A stretch of 64,000 bases of DNA from Struthio camelus. Its lineage: Eukaryota; Chordata; Aves; Struthioniformes; Struthionidae. The notes below the pieces were generated by a model. That model did no database searches and had not been told where the DNA came from. It saw only the letters and a list, made by a program, of their open reading frames with translations. Shown piece after piece: positions 10,770-22,540 of the stretch. Every line of letters starts with the position of its first letter. Within the stretch, counting starts at the first letter, position 1. The translations under genes were made by a program, and so were the position numbers. Where the stretch lies: NCBI RefSeq assembly GCF_040807025.1, contig NC_090954.1:13099501-13163500 (forward strand). The letters are read 5' to 3'.

Positions 10770-11970
10770 ACTTCCCTGGCATGAGGAGGTTAGGCATACA
10801 TACTGGGTATATGAAACACTGAAGAGAGAGATCTGAGCTTGTTCCGGCTTTCCCAGTACACCAGGCTTCTTCCTGGGTAGTACAGAGGAGGAAAGACTTG
10901 CTGGTCCACCTTCAGCAAGTCCCTCATGTTGGAGAAGTGTCTGGACCATATGCAGGCAGCTCCCTTGCTGTTTGGGTCCCCTTAGTTATTCTACAAAGCC
11001 TGTATGACCATGGTTGTAGTGTCTGCAGCCAAAGGAGGCTTGAATCTGATAGTTTGGGAGGTTTTGACTGATATTTTTTATTAGCTGGTCTGATTGCATG
11101 CAGAAGTAGAAGAACACAGCCTGTATGCCATTCCCAGGGGAACCTAGAGTTCTGCTAGAGCACGTCACCCATGAAAACAAATCCCAAAGACGTTCACCAG
11201 CTGTGCAGAAGGAATGGTGGCCCCCAGCATTATCGGGAGGGCAAAGGGGCACAGGGACCCACGTGAGTGGAGGTGCAAGGGGTTGTTCATTAGCGAAGGG
11301 ACCTCCAGCTTCAACTTCTGGTGCTGTTGCTGTTACATCCTCCACTAAACATGGAAAGGAGCTGCCCTCACGGACATAAAGTGGTGGCTTTCAGATTAGT
11401 GCCCAGTGCCTTGAGCCCCCAGTCAACCGGACATCTGTCCCACAGACAACCTGATTGTTGCAGCCTGTGGATTTCCCAAGAGACCCAGCACGAAGTTGAC
11501 TTACCAAACTCTCACCTAACTGTGAAATGTTTTTGCAGACAGGGTTCAGTTTCAGTGGAAAAGAATGAAGTGGGAGGAGAGGGTTGCCCACTCATTGCAT
11601 GTACTGTTCTTTTTGCCCAAGATTATTATATAGCATCTCTTAAGAGCTTGCTTCTGTCAATGTAACTTTCCAGTCTAGTGACACTTTTAAAACGATCTAG
11701 TTTGATCACCACAGATGCCCAGCATGGATGCACTGAAACCATGCTGATTTCACGCTGATTTAATTCCCAGTTGATAACCATAGCTTAAACTGGTAATTTA
11801 CACCAGCAGGAATTAAAGTGATAGGAAAAAGGGTTGAACTGATACTGGTGTGCCTAGGCAAGCACACTAGATTTAAAATCTGCGTAATTTATCTCAGGAA
11901 CAAGTTCGCAGTACTTCCGATAAGTTCTTTAAAATCCTAATTCTAATAAAATATAATTGGTATTTAAAAC
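10770..11970 (+). other. ATOX1: Probable ATOX1 3' UTR and polyadenylation region
   Basis: The first canonical AATAAA on this strand after the stop codon is at 11945-11950. A weaker ATTAAA is at 11812. A 3' UTR of about 1.2 kb would be long for this gene. The strong acceptor-like TTTTTGCAG ending at 11539 leaves open a 3' UTR intron. No protein-coding content was seen. Confidence 0.4.
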
Positions 11971-14900
11971 AGGGAGAGAAACATACTCTGGACTGAGTAG
12001 GACCTGAATGATTTTCAGCTCCTAGTCAGTACTGGCGACAAGAGCTGTTTTCCACTTCCAGGGACTGTGGACTATGTCTCGAAGGTCTGCAAAAGTTAAT
12101 CAAGGCTGCCGTTTCCCATTACAGCTGCTAAGCCAGTCTTGAGTAATGTTGAGGTGTCTCTTTTTCCCATCCCTGTGTCACTGGCCGTGTCTTCTCACCA
12201 CTTGCCTTATATTAGATCAAGGCAGCTAGGAGAGTCAGGTCAGCTGGCTGGCCTGGAAGAAAACTAAATGCTTTTTTTTCCCATTGGAGTTTAATTTATG
12301 CTAATTGATACCCAATGATCATTGAATCCAAAACAAAGGAAAGAGGAGGCTCGGTTGCTCCTTCTAGTCGTTTGCTGTTAGATTATATTAACTGTCATGG
12401 GAAAAGCCACTCAATTTAAGTTTTACAGCATGCTTGCTTCCATAGGAAATATTTTTAGGGGTTCACCTGTAAGGGAGGCATAGCGGGGGAGTTGCAAATC
12501 ACTTGACACAGAGCTTGGGTCAGTGGCTTTCCTTTGAGTTGTGACCGGCAGAGGGCATCTTTGTATAACTTTTATCACCTCTGTGCCTTGTTTTTTCTTC
12601 CCTTTATTTATTTAAATTTTTTTGCAGGAACTCAGATATGACCTCAGCAAAAAGACGGCTTAACTGTTTACATATCTCCCAGCTTGCTCCGTCATTTAAC
12701 CTTTGCTACCCTGCCACATGTCAGAAAGCAGAGAGCTGGCAGGAGGAGACAGCTGCATCCTGTCTTTAGAAGTGGAGAAATCTAGAGAAGAAGGTTACAT
12801 ATATGGTTTCTGGTCCCTCAGTAAATCAAGGCGCTGCTTCTATATTTCAATGCATGTCTGTGTGTCTGGTGTGTCTTTGTACTGTTTTAGGTGGCTTTCC
12901 GTAAAAGAGATTGTTCTTAGGGGTGAGATACTACCCATGACTTGTAAGACAGGTCTCAGAGGAAGTTGAACCTATCTTTAGAAGCTGGCTGCAGCCTCTG
13001 CCTGAGGGACATGTCTCAGGAGAACTGGGTTTGAATATTGCTTAGATTGAGGGAATCAGTGTCACAGTGGATGTTTGTTTTCATCACAGAATAGGCAAAC
13101 TTTCCATTTGAGTTGCAAATGCTGGGAAGGAGGGACTTCTGCAGAGTGGATGCTGTAGATCAGGGATAAACCAATGTTCTTTAGGGTCAGATGAGTCCCT
13201 CTAAGCAGAATTTGCTCGTCTCCAGCAACACGGTTCAGCCGACAGCCTAACCAAATTGCAGGTAGGAGCAGGAAACACCAAGTAAGCTTAGGTTTAGTAC
13301 AGTGCTTTCTAAAGCACTGCATAACCATATGAATGTGAGGTATCATTCTGGATTCTGGCCCCAGCTCAGGGCATCTGGATCAGTCCCTTCCCCTAGCAAG
13401 CGTTCCGCTTGCTGCCTTTGCAGCCCACTTATAAAACTTTTTCAGCCCACTGAAAAAACTTCAGCTAAATAGGTAACAGCATCATGGGGCCATGATCCCA
13501 GGAGGAATCCCCAAGTGCTGTGTGTGCACACCAGCACAGTAGGAGAATGCCTGTGCTGGTAAGAAATACAGAAGGGACGGAGGAAGCAGAGGGATGTAGG
13601 AATCTCTCCAAGGTCTCTTAATTCTCAGCCTAGCGTTCATTCCAAAGGACTATACTGTTGCTTAGCTCAGCTCCCATCCATTTAATTCAGGTTTCTCAGG
13701 CCAGCAGAAGGTCCATGCGTGTGTCCATCCCAGCATGTTGTCTCTCGTTCCACCTGGATGATAAATCTCCCATGCCTACAAGTTGCACGTAGCTTGTTCT
13801 GTGTCTTCTCTCCAGAAAGAAAAATCAACTAAAGTTTGAAAGAAATGGTTACTTAAATTTAGGAGATTTTTCACACTTGCACATTGAAATCACTTTTGAC
13901 ATTGTAACTTATTCCTTCCTAGAGAGGTTTAACAATTCCCAGTCCTTTTTTACTGCTGATGTAAAGCACAATGAACTGCTGTAGATGCACTTGCAGGGGC
14001 TGGAGACACTTCAAGGAACATGTTACATTTTTCTATTACTCTTTAAGTTAAGGGAAGCCAAATGATAAAAGCCTAACATTACTCCATTACTTTCTTGCAT
14101 TAAAATCTCCCAGCAGCAGAAAGTTTCCTGAGCCAAGGCCTAGAACCATGACCTATTTCTGCTTCGTGCCAGTGCAGTCAGATGCAAGGCATGACATCTC
14201 TGGGGTCCTGGGTGAGTGAAAGTGCCCCCACGTGACTCCTGCAGCCTTGATCCTCTCCACTGTTGGTTTGAGCTGATGTCCGCCAACGTTTATTATTGCT
14301 TTCAGCTTCCTCCCAGGCACAGCCAGTGCATCCACCGGCAGCCGGCTGCCCAGTGGCTCTGTTTTCCTGGTGGCAGTGGGCCCTGGGGGAGAAGCATGCT
14401 GTCAGTTTGGCATGGAGGTGAATGGCACGCTGTGGCACAGCTGGCCGGCTCTGGCCCGGTGGCAGCTGAGTGGAGCCAGCAGTGCTTTTGGGACTTGCTC
14501 TCTGCCAAACCAGCAGGCGGGAGCTGCAATGTTGTGCCCGCACAGGAATAACACCCAGTCTGGCTTGCTGTAAATCAGGCTGCTCGTCCTTGATGTCTGA
14601 GTTGCAGCTTGTGTTGTCCACACTCCCGTCTCTTTTGTTCCCCTCTCCCCACTCTGCTGAACTGGCTGTTTTGGTTAAAGCATGCTTATCTCTGAGCGGA
14701 CAAGCAGTGGTGTCTACCTACAAGCAGCCCAGGAGGGTCATAGAGATTCCTAAAGTTTCAGCACCCATCCGCAGGGTTGCTGTCTCCCAGACCTTCCCTC
14801 AGCCGTTTGCCTTCAGTGCAGATGAAAGGGGCAGACGCTACATTAAGCTCTTGCCCGCTGCAAAAAGGATATTGCAGCTGTGGGTGGAAAGCAGCTGCTG

Positions 14901-17548
14901 AGGAGAGCGATGGTCACCCGAGCTGGCTGCAGAGCAGCAGCGGGAATACATGCTGCCTGCAGCGCCTCGGTGGGGAGAGCACTACCTCCTTCCAAAGCCT
15001 GCCTGGAGTAGGTCTCCATCCACTGGAGCAGAGAGATGGCCAGGCCTGAGGCTCTTCCCCTCACGCCCTCTGCCCTGGGGTTTCATAAATGCCTCTAACT
15101 GTCGCTAGCAGCAGGCACGTTGTATGAGGCTGATGTGCTCTTTCCCTGCCATTAGTTCTTAATGACAACAAACTCATGTCATTTACAGGCTCTGTAATTT
15201 CCCTGTGTGCTCAGCATGGCAGGGTCCAGCCACAGCCGCTTGCCTGTGGTGTCTCTGCCACCTTTCTCATGGAGACTGGGTGAGTGCAGGGTTTGTGGGC
15301 TTTCATAGCCGATGACTCGCAATGCTGATGTCCCTGCTACACTGGGCCTGGCCGTCCTGCTCCTCACTTCCCCTCAGACAGTGTCCCAGAGCGGAGGGGA
15401 CAGATGGGTGATAAGTCTGCAGGCTACCTCTGCAGTGCTGTGCCCTGAAGATGCTGATGAGGGAGAATAGTTGGGAAAGCACCAGGGGCTCTCGTGAGCC
15501 CTGCTCCCCTTGTCCCTCAGTGGCCCCCAGTGCTCTGACCCTCCCCTCCTGTCCCTGTTCCTCCCTTTCCCCTAACCCTGTGGGAAAGGGAAGGGAGCTG
15601 CTAGGGTTTCTTCTCCAGCTGTGAAGCACAGAGGGCTGTGATGGTTGTTAATCCCAGCACTCCAGGCATATTAGTGAAAATATCAAGGAGCCAGAAGGAT
15701 TCACTTTAGACCGGAGCTGATGGATGAGGTCCTAGATGCTGCTTATTTTCTCACCAAAAGCCCAGCAGGACAGCATCATGCCTGCTCCCCAGATCAGCCT
15801 TGCAGGCTTATCGAGGGAACAGGGCGTTTCAACCAGGCCGTGCAATCTGCAGAACGCTGTCTTTCTCCCTGCCTCCCTTTCCTCAGGATAAGATAAGCTG
15901 TTTGTGGGAAGATGAGCTGCTGGCATCCTGCACCAGGACACGCTGCATGCAGCAGGGTATACACCAGCACTCCTAACGCAATGGCTCTGTAGTGGTCCAG
16001 CATGTGTCCCAAAAGGAACACGCAGGGCTGAGTAATGATACCCTGTGACTGTCCTTGCTTTGGTGTGTGGGCTGGATTTGGGCTGGCTGCAACTGGGCTA
16101 AGCAAGTTAAAGAAGGATGGTTAAGTCTAAACAGAACAACATCAGACTGTGAGCCAGCTCCCTGCGATGCTTATGGGAAGGCTTTAGAAGAAGATTTTAC
16201 AGAGTCTAAAAAGACAAGAGAGTATCTAAGCAGAGTTTCTTTCATCTGCTGTTGCCCAACTTCAAGCTCTTTGAAATCTTTTTTCACCAGATTGGTCTGA
16301 AATTGGCCTCCAGGTTGCATGTCATGGACAGAGAGAACCCAACAGGCATGCACAGAATATGTGATTGCAATAATTCCCTCAGGAGACAGGGCTCACTATG
16401 CCAGGCGGTGAGGCTGTGAGGCCATTTTCAGGCGAGGAAATGCTCCATATGCAATGCAAACAGGAAGGGGTGGCACTTGGAGAAGGAGCTTTCCTGTACC
16501 ATAGATATCCTGATGCTGCAGGACCTCTCAGGCGGCCTGCTGAAAGAGTGCGGGGTCAGCCCGGCGAGCTGCAGCATGAGTGTTTGGTGAGGTGCAGTTT
16601 AGTGCCTTTCCCTCTGTGAAAGACGGAGCAGTTCAGTTTAGGTTTCCTTTAAATGTCCTCAGCACCAGCTCCAGTTGCAAGCCCTGTTTCTGCACCCAAA
16701 TGGAAATAGGTCGCTCCAGGCAGGGCTGTGAGAGAGCTGCAGGAGGGTTGTCCACAACCTTTCTCCAGCTGAGGCACCAGTAAGAACTGGGCAGCCCCAG
16801 AGAGAAAGGCTTTACAAATTATTTTGTTTTCCTGCCTCAAAATTATCTTTCCTTCCCCCCTCACCCCACCTCGCACTCTGGTGTTTCCAACAGAAAGCAT
16901 TTGCTTTGCTTGCCCGTTGGAAATGTTGCTGTTGGGTTTCCAGTGTTCCCAATCCTGTGCTGCTGTGCTCCTGGGAGTCATTTTTCACCCAGGGCTACCT
17001 TCCCCCCCCCCCTCCCCTTTTTAAACCAAAAAGTGATTTCAGAGGAAATGTCTACAGCTCCATCCTTTTTCAGCAAAAGAAAAAGCTGCGTTGGTTATGC
17101 CAGAGCTGCCTTAAGCACCACTGGCTTTTCGGCACTTTATAATTACCAGATGACAGGCAAGGTATGATTTTAGCCGAAGGAGCACTTGGACTCAGCTGAA
17201 CCGCCCAGTAAATGAGAGAATTTCCAAAATAGCACCACAGGCTGCAGAAAGCAGACGTGGGCTGGGAGATCCCCCTCAGTGCCTGAAAGTGATGATCCCT
17301 GATCATCACTTAGAGAGATAAACTGCAGTGAAATTTCAGGGTGGGAGAAAAGGGTTCAATTGGCAACAATCTCAGGATTTCCACAGGCATGTTTTGTCTA
17401 GGGTGTGAAGATTTTTCCAGCAGGGGATTCATTACTCAGAGGAGGGTTTCTAGTCTTTGGTTGCTCAATTCTGCTTTTAAATGTGAGAAAAAAAAAATCT
17501 GCCTGAGGCTTCCTCGCCTCCCTGCTCCCAGCCCAGGTGCTGCCATAG

Positions 17549-17660
17549 CAGCAGAATCATGGGCTGGAAAAAGCTCCATGACTGATGTTCAACTTGCAGA
17601 CAGGCCCGTGCCCTCACGCGCTCTGGTTCATGTACAATGTTGCCCCCTGACCAGCTGCTC
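17549..17660 (-). mobile_element. Degenerate antisense CR1 3' end
   Basis: CAGAATCATGGGCTGGAAAAAG followed by a GTTCAACTTGCAG stretch follows the reverse complement of a CR1 3' end (CAGAATCAC..., GGTTGGAAGGGACCTC..., AGTCCAACC). Divergence is high, so the boundaries and the call are tentative. Confidence 0.45.
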
Positions 17661-18004
17661 TCTGAACTAGAGCCATCCGGCTGGGCCTGGGAGCTACCAC
17701 ATGGGGCTGGGTATCTGCAGCTATGAACATCACCGTAGGTGGTCGTACATCTCCATCCAGTAGAGGCCACATGTGATGAGACAGGCAGGTGTCACAGTCC
17801 CTCTGAGGTAGCTCAGGCTCACAGACTGGCTGGAAAAAGCTTGAGTGCCTCTCTGAACTAAACGTGCTGGTCTTAGAAGATTGTTTTTTTTCCTACAAAG
17901 TCCACAAGGACCCAGCCTTCTAGCGCACTGATCTGTCCCCATGCTTTCTTGCACTGAGGTACAGACTGACCCCAAAGGCCCTTGGCGGTTCCCGCTCCCC
18001 GATG

Positions 18005-18029
18005 ATGCACATAGATGCTCTATGTGCAT
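18005..18029. repeat. Short perfect inverted repeat
   Basis: Arms ATGCACATAGA (18005-18015) and TCTATGTGCAT (18019-18029) are perfectly complementary around a 3-base loop. Function unknown. Confidence 0.85.
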
Positions 18030-18117
18030 TGCAGGCAGCTTTTCACATTGCGGTTTCCAGAACAGCAAAACCTGATAGACCCCCTTCCCCCACCCAAGAC
18101 TGTGGCAGCATAAGTAG

Positions 18118-18143
18118 AAAACAAACAAACAAACAAACAAACA
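18118..18143 (+). repeat. (AAAC)n microsatellite
   Basis: About six perfect AAAC units in a row. Confidence 0.95.
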
Positions 18144-20747
18144 GGCTTAATTGAGGGCGTCAAGAGCAGGAAATGTGCACGTGTGTGCTGGCCAGAATGC
18201 AAATATTTTCTTTCAAAGCTGCTTTCTAAAAGGGTTCAGCAAGGTAGTCTAGGCTGGATGAAAAAGAGAGGGTAGCAAGCATTTCCCGGTCCCTCCGGAA
18301 GGCAGAGCAGCCACAGGGCACTGCTGTTGTGCAGCATCTTTCTCTGGTGCTCCAGCCTTTGGCTTTAGGCTCCCACAGTATATACTGAAGCTATTCAACC
18401 ATTTGGCTAAAAGCAGATGGGCAGGGAGAGAAAACAAAGTCAAGTGAGCGGCAGAAAGGCAGCTTTTGTGCTGCATGTGTTTGCAAAAGTCAGCCCAAGC
18501 CCTATGTGCCGTTGCTCCCTGGATGAGGGTATGATTTATCTAACTCCAGAGAGCTGGGCTTTCACAACCCCACAGCTGCTGTAGGCTGTGGCGTTTTGGG
18601 GCAGTGGTGGGGAAGAGGCTGGGAGCCACCTCTCACAAGCAATCCATGTGAGCAGCATTGCTGGGATGCTTAGCCAACAGTCTGACCCTTTCTCATTTGC
18701 AGACCCTTTCTCTTCAGCTCCATCTGAGGTGCTGTGGGACACATTAAGCATGGTGCAAGGTCCCTGGCTGCTCTGGGGACAGCAGATCTCTGAGACCGTT
18801 CTGCTACATGGACCTGTCCCAGGCTACCTGGAAGGGACAAGGGGAACTGGTCTGCATAGGCAAGAGCCTTCAGCCCATCCCTTCTTGTCATTGTCCCTCC
18901 ACCTATCATGCCTATTTCTGGAGTACCTCCCAAAATGCTGCTGAGGGCTACATAGCTGAGTTTAGGGTTTTCTTCTACCAATCTGAGCCAGTGGGATTGC
19001 TGTGGTGTCACTGGGCAGAGCACAGCCAGAAGAGAGATGCTGCAGGATTTCACTTTCGCACAGTATCCAGTTCCCAGCTGCTGTGAAACCCCTGGGGCAG
19101 GACCGTCTCTCTGAGCCCATCTGAGACCTGCTCACTCATTTTCAGCAGATAGATGAGAAAATATTGAAACAACAAATGCAGCTCATTCCCCCGTGAGCGT
19201 AAGGAGATGCTTGAATGCAGCAGGAATCTGTTGTGTCTGAGTACGTTCCTGCTCTGTTTGAGCCGAATCACATCCCTCCCCCTCATCCCCACGCCAGAAG
19301 GAAGCTCCTGCTTGGCCGTGCGCAGGCATCCGAGGGCAGGGCTTGGCCCACAGAGCCCAGCGTCAGCATGGTGCACAATGCCCAGCAATCATAACAGGGG
19401 TTGCTGGCTTAATCTGGCATGCATAGCTTTAAAAAAATCCCATGCAGCTATTGTCAGAATGATCCCACCGACCGCATCAGAAATGTGCATGGGAAGCGAA
19501 GCTGCCTCGAGGGCAGGCAGCACCCAGAAGGTGGGTGCCTGGAACACAGGATGCTCAGGACAGTGTTGTAGGGACCATCCAGGAGCTCTGAAAAACACCA
19601 GCCTCTTGCTGGTGTCCACCTTTCAAAGAAAACTAGTCTTCATTAGGGAAGTGTGGAAGCATCTGTGGTCCCCGTGACCCCTTGAAAACCCAGCATATGC
19701 ACGTCAGGCCTGGCCTCTGCCTGCACCATGCTGAGTGAGGAGAGCTCTGTGCCTTCAGCACTCCACTTCTACTGGAGCAGGCTGAGGCAGTTTTTGGGTG
19801 CAGCTTGCTGGAAGCGTTGTCCTGCCTGGATCCTGGTAAGGCTGGGTTGAACCGCTGGCCTGGATGCTTGATGGTAGGGATGCTGTGGCATCTCTTCTGC
19901 CCCTTTCTCTTCTAGGTGAGCAGTAGGATGACCCCAATCTTGTAACAGCCGCTGACCCTGAAACTGTGCCTTTGGCAGCCTTCTAGGGCTTTTAGGCTTT
20001 TGGCCCTTTTAGGGTGACTTTTCTGATGGTGCTAGCAGTGAACCAGCCCAGAGTCTTCCCCAGACCTTCCCTGTGCAGCTGAAGTCATTAGCGCTCAATC
20101 TAGTTTTCATCAGCACTATGTCTCAGTTGGATCCTGTGTGTGGCAAAACAGCAGAGACAGCGCCCCGCGGTGTCCCTTGAGCTGGTCTCCTGGGCTTCGC
20201 AGATGAGCCATGCTATGGGCTCGTGTGTGCTGCCAACCTCCAGAGAGAGCCTGAGGTCCTCTGTCTCACTCCTCGCTTTTGTGTGCTTCACTGAGCTGGT
20301 GGGAGGTTCTCATGTTGTATCCGTAAAGGCATAGGACAAAGAGCTTGGGGTTTCCCTTTGATGGAGAAAAGCCTGATGCTGAGATGTGCATTCATATTTC
20401 CCTCATTTTTCCTCTCCCTCTTCTCCCTGGCTATGACCAGTGCCAAACGCCTGTGCCCTCCCAAGAGCAGCCAGAGGCTGACAAAGCAGGCGGCTCGGTG
20501 CGAACAATCCGATTTCCAGGGCAACCGGGACATGACTGAGTCCAGAGCTGTCTTTGACTCATAGTGCCACTGTTATTTCTCCACAGTTTCCTCTGCATTT
20601 ACTTTCTTAATTCACCTTGTCTTTTGCCAGGAGAGAAGGCAAAAAAGCAGATATGTGGCACATACAGGGTCCTTCCTGTGGGCTCTACAGCTGCCAGGGG
20701 ATTCTTAGCTTTACAGTCTCAAGAGCAGCCCTCCAAGCTTGCCTGGC

Positions 20748-20793
20748 CCTGAGGTCAAAATAAGTCAAAGCATGGTCAAAATAAGACCTCAGG
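20748..20793. repeat. Inverted repeat enclosing a direct repeat
   Basis: CCTGAGGTC at 20748-20756 is complementary to GACCTCAGG at 20785-20793. Between and overlapping the arms, GGTCAAAATAAG occurs twice, at 20753 and 20774. A small compound repeat with no family recognised. Confidence 0.8.
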
Positions 20794-21354
20794 AAGCCAA
20801 GAGGCCATCTCTGACCCTTCAAAGACTCTACGCTGAGCCTCTGGCTGCCCTCCAAGAGTGCATGCACTGAAGACAGGGGTATGTGTCCCAGGTAAGGACC
20901 ACCGTCCTTTGCCACCACCATTGCTGACAACCTAGGAACATCTGCACCATGAACCTGCTGGGCATAGCTGGACCTACAGTTCCTGGTGCGTACAGATGAA
21001 AACTAGATAGGTGGCAAACCCTAGCATTGCCCCACTACCCCCATCCCAGTGGAGTGTTTCCAAAGCCCTCCTGTGTCCTCTTGCTTCCCTCCTCCCTGGC
21101 AGAGCGAGTCCGGCCAAGACTCCTCTAAGCAGAGGCTCCGAATGCCAACGGAGCAGTGAATGCTCAGTCCAACTGCAAGCCAGGCAGCTCAGCAGAGAGG
21201 GTGCATTAGCGAGAGGCCAGCAAGCCTTCCCCACGAGCCACCAAGAGAGCCACTAAACAGCAGGAAGTGCAGTTGGGACAGATGCTGGAAGAGCGGCTTT
21301 CGGACAAAGGGAGCTGGGCACAAACCAGCACCGTTCTCTGCCCTGGGAAAAAAT

Positions 21355-21384
21355 GGGCAACCCAACCCAACCCAACCCAACCCA
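21355..21384 (+). repeat. (CCCAA)n microsatellite
   Basis: Four perfect CCCAA units plus a partial one. This is not the vertebrate telomere unit, which is CCCTAA. Confidence 0.9.
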
Positions 21385-21529
21385 GCAGGGTATTCAAATC
21401 TATCCCTAGCAGGGGATAACGCAGAAAGCCTCCAGCTGTTCTTCCCAGACTGACAATCCCAACAGAGGAGTTAACAGTTTCTAACAAAGAATGAAATCTG
21501 TTTGTGGGTGTGTGTAAAAATGGAAGCCA

Positions 21530-22540
21530 GACGTTCCTCCCCAGGCCTGGCACTGTCTCGCCGGCGCCCAGCTGGGCCGCAGCTCAGTGCCGCATTGCGG
21601 GAGTGGGAGCCGGGCAGGGAAAGCTTCCACTGAAATACGCCCTCAAAAACTTGCAGAGCAGAGCTTGCTCTCGGGGCTGGAGGGACAAGGGGCCGGGAGC
21701 CAGCTCCTGGACACATAGGCTCAGGACCACGCTGCAGACGCGGTTTATCAGTAAATCTAATCCGGTCGGGGAAGGGGGCTGGGAGAGGAAACCTCTCTCC
21801 CAGTTAGTCCCTCCCTTCCTTTCTTCCACCGGGAGCTACAGCAAAGTGAGGGGGAGGGAGGTACTTTCTAACGCCGCTGAAATACTTTGAACAGGGAGGG
21901 ATTTAGGGAGGCGACAGAGAAAGAGATGTCCGTTCCCATCCAGCCTCCTCTCACACAGGTTTTCCAGCCAGAAGCCACACAGATTCCCTTAGTAACACTC
22001 TCTATTTTTAATTCCTTGGAAGAAGAAAAGCATAAGTGGCAAAACCTTGAGCAAGAGCACATCAGTGTCAACCCAGACACACGGCAGGAAGCGAGGACCT
22101 TTGCTCTTTGGCCTTGACGCGTGGAAGAGGAGCAGGGCAAGAGCCCTGGGGCGCGTGCGGGAGCCGGGGCGCGCAGCCACCCTTGCCCACTGCAGGGACT
22201 TCCTCGCCCGCTGCGGCTGCACGTGCCTTAGGGAAGGGGAGAGGTGACAGCCCCGCGGCGGGCTCGGGCTTGGGCTCGGGCGCGAGCTGCCTGGCTCCCG
22301 CCTGCTGTGCGCTCCCGCCTGGCGTGCTGCCCGGTACCTCCGGACGGGCCCAGACAATCCCCTGCACTGTCCCACTTGGCAAAAACGTTGGCATTTCCCT
22401 CATTTCCCAGTTCCCACCTTTTTCCCCCAAGTGACTGAACAATGGAGTTATTTGGGAATTTCATTCCATTTAAAAAACACTCCATTAATCCCATTAATAA
22501 ATCCCGGGCGAGCGCTCTCCCTGGAGTGGTGTGGGCAGGT
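21530..22540. promoter_or_regulatory. Isolated CpG-rich patch in intergenic DNA
   Basis: Two CpG-dense blocks (about 21540-21790 and 22080-22350) stand out from CpG-poor surroundings, with words such as GGCGCGTGCGGG. The patch ends with a good plus-strand splice donor, CAG|GTAGGT, at 22539. It lies between ATOX1 and SPARC, where mammals have no protein-coding gene that I know of. It could be an enhancer, the promoter of a non-coding transcript or an alternative SPARC 5' start. No reading frame supports a protein. Confidence 0.4.

Larger units (their letters stand above)
11971..21530. other. Intergenic region downstream of ATOX1
   Basis: No gene was recognised. Open frames here are short, lack recognisable domains and are not flanked by matching splice sites. 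The region holds an antisense CR1 remnant near 17550, an (AAAC)n microsatellite near 18120, and small inverted repeats at 18005 and 20748, listed separately. A strong acceptor-like sequence (poly-T then GCAG) ends near 12628 but no exon could be tied to it. Confidence 0.5.

Noticed and set aside
12600-12700. Possible last exon of ATOX1 after the strong acceptor ending near 12628
   Set aside because: The ATOX1 frame already ends with its conserved YLG and a stop, and no donor or protein match ties this segment to the gene.
21361-21384. Interstitial telomere repeat
   Set aside because: The unit is CCCAA (5 bases), not CCCTAA.
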